Part shown: positions 1-7,899 of the stretch, in pieces
Layout: every line of letters starts with the position of its first letter
Numbering within the stretch: the stretch's first letter is position 1
DNA from: Paraburkholderia dilworthii
Lineage (GTDB): Bacteria > Pseudomonadota > Gammaproteobacteria > Burkholderiales > Burkholderiaceae
Reading direction: 5' to 3'
Assembly (NCBI RefSeq): GCF_000472525.1
Contig: NZ_AWZT01000059.1
Coordinates: 1 to 33,888 of the forward strand
Length of the DNA stretch: 33,888 bases
Notes under the pieces: model-generated
What the model was told of the DNA's origin: nothing
Seen by the model: only the letters and a program-made list of their open reading frames with translations
Database searches by the model: none
Translations under genes and position numbers: made by a program

Positions 1-2
1 AC

Positions 3-50
3 CACTACCCCTTCCAAGCCGGGGGATCCACCTACGAGCTGGCGGTGTGA
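3..50 (+). CDS. C-terminal end of an unidentified protein (cut by window edge)
   Basis: Frame 3 reads HYPFQAGGSTYELAV and then TGA at 48-50. It ends directly before a hairpin-rich non-coding stretch, as the end of a real gene would. Only 15 residues are visible, so no family can be assigned. The other two plus-strand frames run on into low-complexity intergenic sequence, which makes this frame the best choice, but the call is tentative. Confidence 0.4.
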   Translation, partial: HYPFQAGGSTYELAV

Positions 51-68
51 GCCGCTTTCTTTGCTTAT

Positions 69-92
69 CTTTCTTTGCGGCGGCAAAGAAAG
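69..92 (+). terminator. Perfect hairpin after the upstream gene, candidate terminator or dispersed element
   Basis: The arms CTTTCTTTGC (69-78) and GCAAAGAAAG (83-92) pair perfectly over ten bases with a four-base loop. There is no long T-tract after it, so it is not a textbook intrinsic terminator. It lies 18 bases after the stop codon at 48-50. Very similar sequences recur downstream of genes in Burkholderia-group genomes as far as I recall, so it may be a dispersed intergenic element. Confidence 0.45.
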
Positions 93-145
93 TAAGTGCC
101 GCCCCGCACAGGGGCAACACCAATAGACCACTGCCAATTCAAGGA

Positions 146-185
146 AAGGCCGCCACGAAATCAAGAAGACCACCACGAAATCAAG
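146..185. repeat. Two tandem copies of a 20-base unit
   Basis: Positions 146-165 and 166-185 are near-identical (two differences), each ending CCACGAAATCAAG. They lie in an A- and C-rich stretch of the valS leader region. No gene is seen in 51-318. Besides this repeat, that stretch holds the hairpin at 69-92 and the candidate valS promoter. Confidence 0.6.
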
Positions 186-278
186 CAAAGGCCAAAAAGT
201 CCTGAGCCAAACAACAAACAAAAAAAAACCAAACCCAAACCACAAACCCCAAAACAAGCCCACGCGCACCGCGCCCCT

Positions 279-284
279 TATAAT
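279..284 (+). promoter_or_regulatory. Candidate -10 element of the valS promoter
   Basis: A perfect TATAAT sits 35 bases before the valS ATG. The expected -35 position (about 256-261) shows no good match, so this is a partial promoter prediction based on the -10 box and its location. Confidence 0.45.
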
Positions 285-318
285 CGAACATTCTCCGCAT
301 TTACCAGCCGATCGACAC

Positions 319-3219
319 ATGAGCGAGACCCCGAGCGACAACCAGCGCGACACCTCCTCCACCCTTGCCAAAAGCTTCGAGCCGCACACCATCGAAGCGC
401 ACTGGGGCCCCGAATGGGAAAAGCGCGCCTACGCGGCGCCCTCCTTCGACGGGAACAGGAAAGACTTCTCGATCCAGTTGCCGCCGCCGAACGTCACGGG
501 CACCCTCCATATGGGCCATGCGTTCAACCAGACCATCATGGACGGCCTCGCCCGCTATCACCGCATGCTCGGCGAAAATACGCTGTGGGTACCGGGCACG
601 GACCACGCCGGTATTGCCACGCAGATCGTCGTCGAACGGCAACTGGACGCGAAAGGCGTGTCGCGCCACGATCTCGGCCGCGAAAAATTCGTCGAACGCG
701 TCTGGGAATGGAAGCAGGAGTCCGGCTCGACCATCACGAATCAGGTGCGCCGTCTAGGCGCGTCGATCGACTGGTCGCGCGAATACTTCACGATGGACGA
801 CAAAATGTCGGCCGCCGTGCGCGACGTGTTCGTGCGCCTCTATGAACAGGGCCTGATCTATCGCGGCAAACGCCTCGTGAACTGGGACCCGGTGCTGCTC
901 ACCGCCGTCTCCGATCTCGAAGTAGTCAGCGAGGAAGAAAACGGCCACCTGTGGCACATCCAGTACCCGCTCACCGACGGCTCCGGTCATCTCACAGTCG
1001 CCACCACGCGTCCCGAAACCATGCTCGGCGACACCGCGGTGATGGTCCATCCGGAAGACGAGCGCTACGCGCATCTGATCGGCAAAACCGTCACGCTGCC
1101 ACTGTCGGGCCGCGAAGTGCCGATCATCGCGGACGACTATGTGGACCGCGAATTCGGCACGGGTGTCGTCAAGGTCACGCCCGCGCACGACTTCAACGAC
1201 TATCAGGTCGGCCTGCGCCACAAGCTGCCGCAAATCGAAATCCTCACGCTCGACGCGAAAATCAACGACAACGCGCCTGAGAAGTACCGCGGCCTCGACC
1301 GTTTTGAAGCCCGCAAACAGGTGGTCGCCGATCTGGAAGCGCTCGGCGCGCTGGAATCGGTCAAGCCGCACAAGCTGATGGTGCCGCGTGGCGACCGCAC
1401 CGGCGTCGTGATCGAGCCGATGCTGACCGACCAGTGGTTCGTCGCGATGAGCAAGCCGGCTCCCGATGCAACATTCGGCACGTTCAATCCGGGCAAATCG
1501 ATCGCCGAAACCGCGCTCGACGTGGTTCGCAGCGGCCAGATCAAGTTCGTCCCGGAAAACTGGACCACCACGTATTACCAGTGGCTCGAAAACATTCAGG
1601 ACTGGTGCATCTCCCGCCAGCTCTGGTGGGGCCATCAGATTCCCGCGTGGTACGGCGAAAACGGCGAGATTTTCGTCGCCAAGACCGAAGAAGGTGCGCG
1701 CGAGAAAGCGGCCGAAGCGGGCTACACCGGCCCGCTCAAACGTGACGAAGACGTGCTCGACACGTGGTTTTCGTCCGCGCTCGTGCCGTTTTCGTCGCTC
1801 GGCTGGCCGAACGAAACGCAGGAACTGAAGCACTTCCTGCCGTCGTCGGTGCTGGTTACGGGCTTCGACATCATCTTCTTCTGGGTCGCGCGCATGGTCA
1901 TGATGACCACGCACTTCACCGGCAAGGTGCCCTTCGACACGGTCTACGTGCACGGTCTCGTGCGCGACGCCGAAGGCCAGAAAATGTCGAAGAGCAAGGG
2001 CAATACGCTCGATCCGATCGATATCGTCGACGGCATCGGGCTCGACGCGCTGGTGACGAAGCGCACCACCGGCCTGATGAATCCGAAGCAGGCCGCGTCG
2101 ATCGAAAAGAAAACGCGCAAGGAATTCCCCGACGGCATCCCCGCGTTCGGCACGGATGCACTGCGCTTCACGATGGCGTCGATGGCCACGCTCGGGCGCA
2201 ACGTCAACTTCGATCTCGCGCGCTGCGAGGGCTATCGCAACTTTTGCAACAAGCTGTGGAACGCCACGCGTTTCGTGTTGATGAATTGCGAAGGCCACGA
2301 CTGCGGTTTCGGCAAACCGGAACAGTGCGGCGAGTGCGGGCCGGACGGGCATCTGAATTTCTCGTCCGCGGACCGCTGGATCGTGTCGCTTCTGCAACGC
2401 GTGGAAGGCGAGATCGCCAGGGGTTTCGCCGACTATCGCTTCGACAATGTGGCCAACGCCCTATACAAGTTCGTATGGGACGAATACTGTGACTGGTATC
2501 TCGAACTCGCGAAGGTTCAGATCCAGACGGGTCAGCCGAACCAGCAGCGAGCCACCCGGCGCACCCTGCTGCGCGTGCTCGAGACGGTGTTGCGCCTCGC
2601 GCATCCGGTAATTCCCTTTATCACCGAAGCGCTGTGGCAGAAAGTTGCACCGTTGGCCGCGCGTTATCCCGCGGACAAGGCCGAGGGTGAAGCGTCCATC
2701 ATGGTGCAGCCGTACCCCGTTGCCGAGTTGTCGAAGATCGACGAAGACGCGGAACAATGGGCGGCCGACCTGAAAGCAGTGATCGATGCGTGCCGGAATC
2801 TGCGTGGCGAAATGAATCTGTCGCCGGCGGTGAAGGTGCCGTTATTGGCTACCGGCAATGCGGAGCGCCTGCGCACTTTTGCTCCGTATGCCCAGGCACT
2901 GGCCCGTTTATCCGAAGTTCAGATCATTGCAGACGAAGCGGCGCTCGACGCGCAGGCGGATGGCGCGCCAATTGCTATCGTAGGTAGTGACAAGCTCGTG
3001 CTGAAGGTCGAAATCGACGTCGCCGTCGAACGCGAGCGTTTGTCTAAAGAGATTGCGCGGTTGAGCACGGAAGTCGTCAAGTGCAACGCCAAACTGCAAA
3101 ACGAAAGTTTTGTCGCCAAGGCACCGCCCGCAGTCGTCGAGCAGGAGCAGAAGAGGCTGGCGGAATTCGAAGCGACTGTCGGCAAGCTGAAAGCGCAGCT
3201 CGCGCGTTTGCCGGCCTGA
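319..3219 (+). CDS. valS: Valine--tRNA ligase
   Basis: Class Ia aminoacyl-tRNA synthetase that charges tRNA-Val in the cytosol using ATP and edits misactivated threonine. The 966-residue product has the usual bacterial ValRS length. The PPPNVTGTLHMGH segment carries the HIGH-type signature (HMGH at about 64-67). The KMSKS loop is at residues 555-559, preceded by the DTVYVHGLVRD strand. The editing (CP1) domain lies between them, and an anticodon-binding region follows. The last ~70 residues form the Arg/Lys/Glu-rich coiled coil typical of ValRS. A small Cys-rich patch (CEGHDCGFGKPEQCGECG) follows the catalytic domain. The start is the first ATG after the candidate promoter and its context shows no strong Shine-Dalgarno. 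galU follows 70 bases downstream on the same strand. Confidence 0.98.
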   Translation: MSETPSDNQRDTSSTLAKSFEPHTIEAHWGPEWEKRAYAAPSFDGNRKDFSIQLPPPNVTGTLHMGHAFNQTIMDGLARYHRMLGENTLWVPGTDHAGIATQIVVERQLDAKGVSRHDLGREKFVERVWEWKQESGSTITNQVRRLGASIDWSREYFTMDDKMSAAVRDVFVRLYEQGLIYRGKRLVNWDPVLLTAVSDLEVVSEEENGHLWHIQYPLTDGSGHLTVATTRPETMLGDTAVMVHPEDERYAHLIGKTVTLPLSGREVPIIADDYVDREFGTGVVKVTPAHDFNDYQVGLRHKLPQIEILTLDAKINDNAPEKYRGLDRFEARKQVVADLEALGALESVKPHKLMVPRGDRTGVVIEPMLTDQWFVAMSKPAPDATFGTFNPGKSIAETALDVVRSGQIKFVPENWTTTYYQWLENIQDWCISRQLWWGHQIPAWYGENGEIFVAKTEEGAREKAAEAGYTGPLKRDEDVLDTWFSSALVPFSSLGWPNETQELKHFLPSSVLVTGFDIIFFWVARMVMMTTHFTGKVPFDTVYVHGLVRDAEGQKMSKSKGNTLDPIDIVDGIGLDALVTKRTTGLMNPKQAASIEKKTRKEFPDGIPAFGTDALRFTMASMATLGRNVNFDLARCEGYRNFCNKLWNATRFVLMNCEGHDCGFGKPEQCGECGPDGHLNFSSADRWIVSLLQRVEGEIARGFADYRFDNVANALYKFVWDEYCDWYLELAKVQIQTGQPNQQRATRRTLLRVLETVLRLAHPVIPFITEALWQKVAPLAARYPADKAEGEASIMVQPYPVAELSKIDEDAEQWAADLKAVIDACRNLRGEMNLSPAVKVPLLATGNAERLRTFAPYAQALARLSEVQIIADEAALDAQADGAPIAIVGSDKLVLKVEIDVAVERERLSKEIARLSTEVVKCNAKLQNESFVAKAPPAVVEQEQKRLAEFEATVGKLKAQLARLPA

Positions 3220-3231
3220 TCGACGCTCCAC

Positions 3232-3250
3232 GCCCGCCCGCGCGGCGGGC
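3232..3250 (+). other. GC-rich hairpin in the valS-galU spacer
   Basis: GCCCGCC (3232-3238) and GGCGGGC (3244-3250) pair with a five-base loop, starting 12 bases after the valS stop. There is no T-tract. It could slow read-through, mark an mRNA processing or stability site, or do nothing. It lies in the only spacer between valS and galU. Confidence 0.4.
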
Positions 3251-3289
3251 ACGGACTGATAGCTAAACCAGAGGACTCAGGGTAATCAC

Positions 3290-4171
3290 ATGCTAAAAGT
3301 TACAAAGGCGGTATTTCCGGTAGCAGGTCTTGGCACCCGGTTCCTCCCTGCCACGAAGGCAAGCCCGAAGGAGATGCTGCCAATCGTCGACAAGCCGCTG
3401 ATCCAGTACGCGGTGGAAGAAGCGATGGCCGCGGGCATCACCGAGATGATCTTCGTTACAGGCCGCAGCAAGCGCGCAATCGAAGACCATTTCGATAAGT
3501 CGTACGAAATCGAAGCCGAACTGGAAGCCCGCGGCAAAGACAAGTTGCTGGAGCTCGTGCGCAGCATCAAGCCGAGCCATGTCGACTGTTTCTACGTGCG
3601 CCAGCCGGAAGCGCTGGGGCTCGGCCACGCGGTGCTATGCGCAGAGAAACTGGTGGGCGACAACCCGTTCGCCGTGATTCTCGCGGACGACCTGCTGTAC
3701 GGCACGCCGCCTGTGATGACGCAAATGATCGAGGTGTTCGACCACTATCACAGTTCGGTGATCGGCGTCGAAGAGATCCCGGCGCAGGAAACGAAGTCGT
3801 ACGGCATCGTCGACGGCAAGGAATGGGAAGACTCGATCATCAAGATGTCGGGCATCGTCGAAAAGCCGGAGCCGAGCGTCGCGCCGTCGAATCTCGGCGT
3901 GGTGGGCCGCTACGTGCTCAAGCCGCGCATTTTCGATCACATCCGCGCGATCAAGCCGGGCGCGGGCGGCGAATTGCAGTTGACGGACGCGATCCAGTCG
4001 CTGCTCGCCGACGAACAGGTTCTCGCGTACAAGTATCACGGCACACGTTTCGACTGCGGCAGCAAGCTGGGTTACCTGAAGGCGACCGTGGAATTCGCGC
4101 TGCGTCACCCGGAAGTGGCCGCCGATTTCGAGGAATATCTGCGCACGCGTTCTCCGGTGCTTGAAGGCTGA
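3290..4171 (+). CDS. galU: UTP--glucose-1-phosphate uridylyltransferase
   Basis: Makes UDP-glucose from UTP and glucose-1-phosphate, feeding LPS, exopolysaccharide and trehalose/glycogen-related pathways in the cytosol. The 293-residue length is typical for GalU. The nucleotide-binding signature starts at about residue 13 (GLGTRFLPATKASPKEMLP). Further family motifs are the QPEALGLGHAV segment, the ILADD metal-binding strand and the KPGAGGELQLTDA segment. The start is supported by AGGG about 12 bases upstream. The gene may be read from the valS promoter or from one in the short spacer. Transcription should stop at the strong terminator at 4233-4279. Confidence 0.97.
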   Translation: MLKVTKAVFPVAGLGTRFLPATKASPKEMLPIVDKPLIQYAVEEAMAAGITEMIFVTGRSKRAIEDHFDKSYEIEAELEARGKDKLLELVRSIKPSHVDCFYVRQPEALGLGHAVLCAEKLVGDNPFAVILADDLLYGTPPVMTQMIEVFDHYHSSVIGVEEIPAQETKSYGIVDGKEWEDSIIKMSGIVEKPEPSVAPSNLGVVGRYVLKPRIFDHIRAIKPGAGGELQLTDAIQSLLADEQVLAYKYHGTRFDCGSKLGYLKATVEFALRHPEVAADFEEYLRTRSPVLEG

Positions 4172-4232
4172 ACGCCTTGGCTCGATGCTCGGAATCTCCG
4201 GGCATCGCGAGCCCAAACATCGAGCAAAAGTC

Positions 4233-4279
4233 AAAAAAAGGCGCTGTGCTCCGCTTTCGCGGGCACAGCGCCTTTTTTT
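4233..4279. terminator. Bidirectional intrinsic terminator between galU and the tusA-like gene
   Basis: A run of seven A (4233-4239) precedes GGCGCTGTGC (4240-4249), a 13-base loop, the exact complement GCACAGCGCC (4263-4272), and seven T (4273-4279). The ten-pair GC-rich stem flanked by A7 and T7 is a classical terminator on both strands. It serves the convergent galU (plus) and tusA-like (minus) genes. Confidence 0.93.
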
Positions 4280-4319
4280 CGAGCGTGCGTCTGAGCGAGT
4301 GTGTCCGAGTGTCTGAGCG

Positions 4320-4553
4320 TTAGCGGCGCTTCATCAGGAACGTGAAAACCTTGTCGTGCGCCGAACTCTCGACGATCTCGTTGCCCGTCTGCTTCGCAAA
4401 CGCGGCGAAATCGCGTTGCGAGCCGGGGTCGGTGGCGAGCACCTTGAGAATCTGACCGCTTTCCATATCGGCGAGCGCCTTCTTGGCGCGCAGGATGGGC
4501 AGCGGGCACATCAGCCCGCGCGCATCGACTTCCTTGTGAATCTGAATTTGCAT
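4320..4553 (-). CDS. TusA-family sulfurtransferase (SirA/YeeD/TusA-like)
   Basis: A 77-residue single-domain protein of the TusA family, small cytosolic proteins that carry a persulfide on a cysteine and pass sulfur to partners such as tRNA-thiolation or cofactor pathways. The family signature is present: DARGLMCPLPILRAKKAL, with the conserved CPxP motif and active Cys16. The ATG at 4551-4553 is chosen because the family starts a few residues before this motif. An in-frame start further upstream (4676) would add 41 residues of low-complexity sequence with no family match. AAGG lies upstream of the ATG. The gene sits downstream of the iolR-iolG block, 126 bases after the second dehydrogenase, with no obvious functional link to inositol. 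Whether it is TusA proper or a paralogue cannot be decided here. Confidence 0.9.
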   Translation of the reverse strand: MQIQIHKEVDARGLMCPLPILRAKKALADMESGQILKVLATDPGSQRDFAAFAKQTGNEIVESSAHDKVFTFLMKRR

Positions 4554-4679
4554 CGACGATGACCTTCGGGACAGGGCGTCGTTCGCGACGCCGGACAGAG
4601 GGTCAAATTCTACCGCAGCCTTCGCCGCCTTGCCGGCGCAGGCTGCGCCTGCATCGCCGCTCAGACGGCAATGCAAGCG

Positions 4680-5729
4680 CTACAGCATCACCGCCTGCCC
4701 GCTTTGCAGCGACTGCCGCAACGCATTGCCGATGCGGGTCGCTTCCAGCGCGTCGGCAAGCGTCGCGCCCGCTTGTGCGTTCGGCTCCGACCCGCCTTGC
4801 ACCGAAGCGACAAACGCGCGCGCCTCGTGCAGAAAGGCCTCCTCGAAGCGATCGAAGAAGCTCGGCGTGCACTCGTTGCGAATGCCTGTCGCGTCGTAAA
4901 TCTCGACGCGATTCGCGCGCGGATTGCGGCCGATAGCGAGCGCGCCGGCCATGCCGATCACTTCGCTATGCGTGTCGTTGCCGTGCGCCTGCGTACGCGA
5001 CGCGTAAAACATCGCAAGCTTGCCGCCCTCGAATTCGCAGATCGCCACGCCGTTGTCGACATCGCCGAATTCGCGCAGGCCCTCGTGCAACGCGACCGCG
5101 CCCGCCGCGAACACGCGCGTCGCGCGCGGCTTGCCTAGCAGCCAGCGGGCGACGTCGATATCGTGCACGGTGCAATCGAGAAAGATGCCGCCGGACGTTG
5201 CCGCGAAGCGCACGAAGAAACCGTCGGTATCGTTCTTGTCGGTGGTTTGGGATCGCACGAGAAACGGCCGGCCGATTGTGCCCGCTTCGATTTTGTCGAA
5301 CGCGTCCTTGTAGCTCGGATCGAAGCGCCGCATGAACCCGATCGTCGCCTGAAGATGCGGATAGCGCGCGGCCTCCGCCAGCACGCGCTCGCACTCGGCG
5401 AGATCGAGCGACAAAGGCTTCTCGCAGAACACATGCTTGCCGGCGCGCAACGCATCGACGATCTGCTGCGCGTGCAGCGACGACGGCGTGACGAGCCACA
5501 CCGCGTCCACGTCTTTATCGTCGAGCAGATGCGCGTAGTCATCGTAAAGGCGCGGCGACGGCAACGTCTCGCGCGCCCACGCCCGTTCTTCTTCCAGCGG
5601 ACTGCAAGCGGCGACGAGTTCCGCGCCCGGCACACGATACGCGAGGTTTTCCGCGTGACGCTTGCCGAGACGGCCCAGACCCACCACGCCCACACGAAGC
5701 CGCCGCACTCCTGCTACAGCCGCATTCAT
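4680..5729 (-). CDS. Gfo/Idh/MocA-family oxidoreductase, probable inositol 2-dehydrogenase paralogue
   Basis: A 349-residue NAD(P)-dependent sugar/inositol dehydrogenase. The N-terminal Rossmann motif GVVGLGRLG is at about residues 14-22. The EKP motif with catalytic Lys104 is in HVFCEKPLSLDL. The second catalytic pair is Asp185 and His189 in FLDCTVHDIDVARW, the same Lys/Asp/His arrangement as IolG. Its ATG overlaps the iolG stop in an ATGA, so the two are translationally coupled. The location suggests oxidation of another inositol isomer (scyllo- or D-chiro-inositol) or a related polyol, but the substrate cannot be read from sequence. A longer in-frame reading (to 6419) runs antisense-frame through iolG and is not real. 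Confidence 0.9.
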   Translation of the reverse strand: MNAAVAGVRRLRVGVVGLGRLGKRHAENLAYRVPGAELVAACSPLEEERAWARETLPSPRLYDDYAHLLDDKDVDAVWLVTPSSLHAQQIVDALRAGKHVFCEKPLSLDLAECERVLAEAARYPHLQATIGFMRRFDPSYKDAFDKIEAGTIGRPFLVRSQTTDKNDTDGFFVRFAATSGGIFLDCTVHDIDVARWLLGKPRATRVFAAGAVALHEGLREFGDVDNGVAICEFEGGKLAMFYASRTQAHGNDTHSEVIGMAGALAIGRNPRANRVEIYDATGIRNECTPSFFDRFEEAFLHEARAFVASVQGGSEPNAQAGATLADALEATRIGNALRQSLQSGQAVML

Positions 5730-6745
5730 TGCGCCGCCTCGCCGAGTTTGACCGCGCGGCCTTCGCGCCAGGAGCGCGTGGCGGCGTCGGCAAGTTCCAG
5801 CGCTTTCAAGCCGTCTGCGACGGTGGTGCGCACCGGCTTGCCCTGCGTGACCGCATCGAAGAAATGGGCGATTTCTAGCGCATAGGCCGCGCGATACCGT
5901 TCGAGGAAAAACGCTTCCGGCACATCGCTCGATACTTCCGTCTTCGAGTAGGCCGTAACCTCGGTGGGCCGCACGTTGCCCGCCTGTAGCATGCCCGCGC
6001 TGCCGAGCACTTCGAAGCGCTGGTCGTAGCCATAGGCCGCGCGGCGCGCGGTGTTGATCTGGCAGAGCCGGCCGCGCTTCGTGCGGATCGTCACTGCCGT
6101 CGAGTCGATATCGCCCGCGTCCGCGATCGCCGGGTCGCTCAGGCAACTGCCGGTGGCGTGCAGCGTGTCGGCTTCGTCGTCGAGAATCCAGCGGAAGATG
6201 TCGAAGTCGTGAATCAGCATGTCCTTGAAGATGCCGCCCGAATGGCGAATGTAGTCGACTGGCGGCGCGCCCGGATCGCGGCTCGTCACTACAAGCATTT
6301 CCGGCGTGCCGATCTCCCCCGCATCGAGGCGCGCCTTCAACGCGGAGAATGTCGGATCGAAGCGGCGCTGAAAGCCGATCATGCACACCACGCCTGCGCG
6401 CTCGACCGCATCGGCGCAAGCTCGCGCGCGCTCCAGCGTCAGGTCGACGGGCTTCTCGCAGAACACATGTTTTTTCTGCGCAGCCGACTTCATGATCAGA
6501 TCGGCGTGCGTGTCGGTGCTCGAACAGATTACCGTGGCGCCCACCGACGCGTCCCCCATTGCGCCGTCGATATCCGCCACTTGCGCGCCATGTGCGGCCG
6601 CGAGCGCCGCGGCGGCCTCGCGGTTGACATCGACCACATATTTCAGGCGCACGCCCGGTTGCCGCGCGAGATTAGCCGCGTGAATCTTGCCGATGCGGCC
6701 CGCGCCGAACACGGCGACGTCGATCGGTTTTGCTGCGTCAGTCAT
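5726..6745 (-). CDS. iolG: myo-Inositol 2-dehydrogenase
   Basis: Catalyses the first step of inositol catabolism, oxidation of myo-inositol to 2-keto-myo-inositol with NAD. The 339-residue protein starts with the Rossmann motif VAVFGAGRIG (residues 10-19). It has the EKP motif (Lys98, HVFCEKPVDLTLE) and the catalytic Asp175/His179 pair in the GGIFKDMLIHDFDIFRW segment, matching IolG of other bacteria. A GGAGG five bases before the ATG supports this start. The ATG lies inside the last codons of iolR (8-base overlap), and the stop overlaps the start of the next dehydrogenase, so the three genes form one coupled minus-strand operon divergent from the importer and iolCDEB. Confidence 0.95.
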   Translation of the reverse strand: MTDAAKPIDVAVFGAGRIGKIHAANLARQPGVRLKYVVDVNREAAAALAAAHGAQVADIDGAMGDASVGATVICSSTDTHADLIMKSAAQKKHVFCEKPVDLTLERARACADAVERAGVVCMIGFQRRFDPTFSALKARLDAGEIGTPEMLVVTSRDPGAPPVDYIRHSGGIFKDMLIHDFDIFRWILDDEADTLHATGSCLSDPAIADAGDIDSTAVTIRTKRGRLCQINTARRAAYGYDQRFEVLGSAGMLQAGNVRPTEVTAYSKTEVSSDVPEAFFLERYRAAYALEIAHFFDAVTQGKPVRTTVADGLKALELADAATRSWREGRAVKLGEAAQ

Positions 6746-7619
6746 CGTATCCTCCAGTGTCTTTCGATTCTTCTACGTTTAATTCGAGCTTGTACGCAAG
6801 CGCGATGAAGAGCGCCTGGCACAGGCAGATCGTGCTGGTCAGCGAGCGGAACGCGAACGCGCTGCCCTCTTTCACATACAGTTGAGTGCTCGCATAACGA
6901 GCGAGCGGAGATAGTTGGCTGTCCGTAATAACCAGCGTCTTCGCCTGATGATGATGCGCAACGCGCAGGCAGTACTGCGTTTCCTTTGCATAAGGCGCGA
7001 AGCTGATTGCGATCACGACGTCGCCCTTCTTCACGCTGCGAATCTGCTCGCGATACATGCCGCCAAAACCGGAGACGAGATGCACTCGCTTGGGCGTGTG
7101 CTGCAACGCATAGACGATGTAGCTCGCCACCGGAAACGAGCGCCGCACGCCGATTACATAGATGTTCTCGGCCTGTTGCAGCATCTTGACGGCGGCGTCG
7201 AACTGCTTGTCGTCGAGCCCCGCTTCGAGTTCTTCGAGCCCCCCGCGCGAGGCCGCGATGAATTCGCGCGCCACCGCGCCGCCGGACAACGCACCGGGCT
7301 TGTCATCAATGAGCTTGCGAATGCGCTGCTGATAGCTCGGCGACGACGCGCCCTGCCCCGTGTATGCCTGGCGAAACACCGCCTGCAAATCGGAGAACCC
7401 GGAAAAACCAAAACGCTGCGCAAAGCGCACGACCGCCGACGGATGCACGCCGCAACTCGCGGCAATATCGCTCGTGCGGTCCACCATGACGCTCGAACGA
7501 TGCTGCTCGATATACGTCGCGACGTTTTTCAACTGACGCGGCAACGCCTCGTAGTTCTCCGCGATGCGCTGCATCAATTCTTCGACGCTCGGCAATTCTT
7601 CGGTGCTCTCTTCCGCCAT
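6738..7619 (-). CDS. iolR: RpiR/MurR-family transcriptional regulator of inositol genes
   Basis: A 293-residue regulator with an N-terminal RpiR-type helix-turn-helix (about residues 10-90, including SDIAASCGVHPSAVVRFAQRFGFSGFSDLQ) and a C-terminal SIS sugar-isomerase-like domain (about 130-265, with YVIGVRRSFPVASYIVYAL and GDVVIAISFAPYAKET) that would bind a sugar-phosphate effector. RpiR-type IolR proteins repress inositol genes in rhizobia and enterobacteria. The effector there is thought to be an inositol breakdown intermediate. It is the first gene of the iolR-iolG-dehydrogenase operon. Its promoter (-10 at 7695-7700) overlaps the palindrome at 7716-7737, implying autoregulation. The gene symbol is by context and family. 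The repressor role is inferred. Confidence 0.9.
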   Translation of the reverse strand: MAEESTEELPSVEELMQRIAENYEALPRQLKNVATYIEQHRSSVMVDRTSDIAASCGVHPSAVVRFAQRFGFSGFSDLQAVFRQAYTGQGASSPSYQQRIRKLIDDKPGALSGGAVAREFIAASRGGLEELEAGLDDKQFDAAVKMLQQAENIYVIGVRRSFPVASYIVYALQHTPKRVHLVSGFGGMYREQIRSVKKGDVVIAISFAPYAKETQYCLRVAHHHQAKTLVITDSQLSPLARYASTQLYVKEGSAFAFRSLTSTICLCQALFIALAYKLELNVEESKDTGGYDD

Positions 7620-7694
7620 GACTCTCTCTTCGATGCTTTACCGCACTGCAGCAGGCGCTCCAGCATGTGCGCCATAGCGTCCTTGACGTTGCCG

Positions 7695-7723
7695 ATTATA
7701 GGCAGCGCTCCACATAAATGGAA
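7695..7723 (-). promoter_or_regulatory. Candidate iolR promoter
   Basis: On the minus strand a perfect TATAAT (plus 7695-7700) is preceded, at 17 bases, by TTCCAT (plus 7718-7723) in the -35 position. The -35 hexamer is weak, and it is itself one arm of the putative operator, so bound IolR would block RNA polymerase. Predicted transcription starts near 7688, giving a leader of about 70 bases before the iolR ATG at 7619. Confidence 0.6.
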
Positions 7724-7737
7724 CGTATTTTCCATTT
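7716..7737. promoter_or_regulatory. Putative IolR operator (GGAA-N6-TTCC palindrome)
   Basis: The arms AAATGGAA (7716-7723) and TTCCATTT (7730-7737) are exact reverse complements separated by six bases (CGTATT). The core fits GGAA-N6-TTCC, the motif described for the RpiR-type IolR of Sinorhizobium meliloti. It lies in the iolR/importer divergent region, over the iolR -35 and 22 bases upstream of the -35 of the plus-strand promoter. Confidence 0.75.
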
Positions 7738-7747
7738 TTATTTACGG

Positions 7748-7758
7748 TGAAATTTTCA
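7748..7758. promoter_or_regulatory. Second small palindrome next to the importer promoter
   Basis: TGAAA-T-TTTCA is an 11-base perfect palindrome that ends directly before the -35 element at 7759. It may be a second, degenerate IolR half-site or another regulator's site. It does not fit GGAA-N6-TTCC. Confidence 0.35.
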
Positions 7759-7787
7759 TTGCAACGCACTCGAAGATGACCTAATCT
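7759..7787 (+). promoter_or_regulatory. Promoter of the inositol importer and iolCDEB operon
   Basis: TTGCAA (7759-7764) and TAATCT (7782-7787) are separated by exactly 17 bases, a good sigma-70 layout. Transcription should start near 7794, about 105 bases before the first ATG. The palindromes at 7716-7737 and 7748-7758 lie just upstream, placing regulation here. No gene is seen in 7620-7899. Confidence 0.65.
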
Positions 7788-7899
7788 TGGTCGTGAGCGA
7801 TGGCGCTTCGGCGAACCTGCGCAATGCCTTCGGCCTTACGCCGTGTAATCGTCCGCCAGACGCTCTCTTCAATAACGACAGACCGAGAAAGGTGGAGAC

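Noticed and set aside
754..2397. A 547-codon open frame on the minus strand
   Set aside because: It lies fully antisense to valS, has no recognisable domain, and its composition (His/Arg/Val-rich) is that of a frame shadow in high-GC DNA.
4320..4676. Longer (118-residue) version of the TusA-like protein
   Set aside because: The additional 41 residues do not fit the family, and the ATG at 4553 gives the typical 77-residue protein.
5730..6419. N-terminal extension of the second dehydrogenase
   Set aside because: The frame stays open through iolG but the added residues are basic and have no domain. The ATGA-coupled start at 5729 gives an ordinary Rossmann N-terminus.
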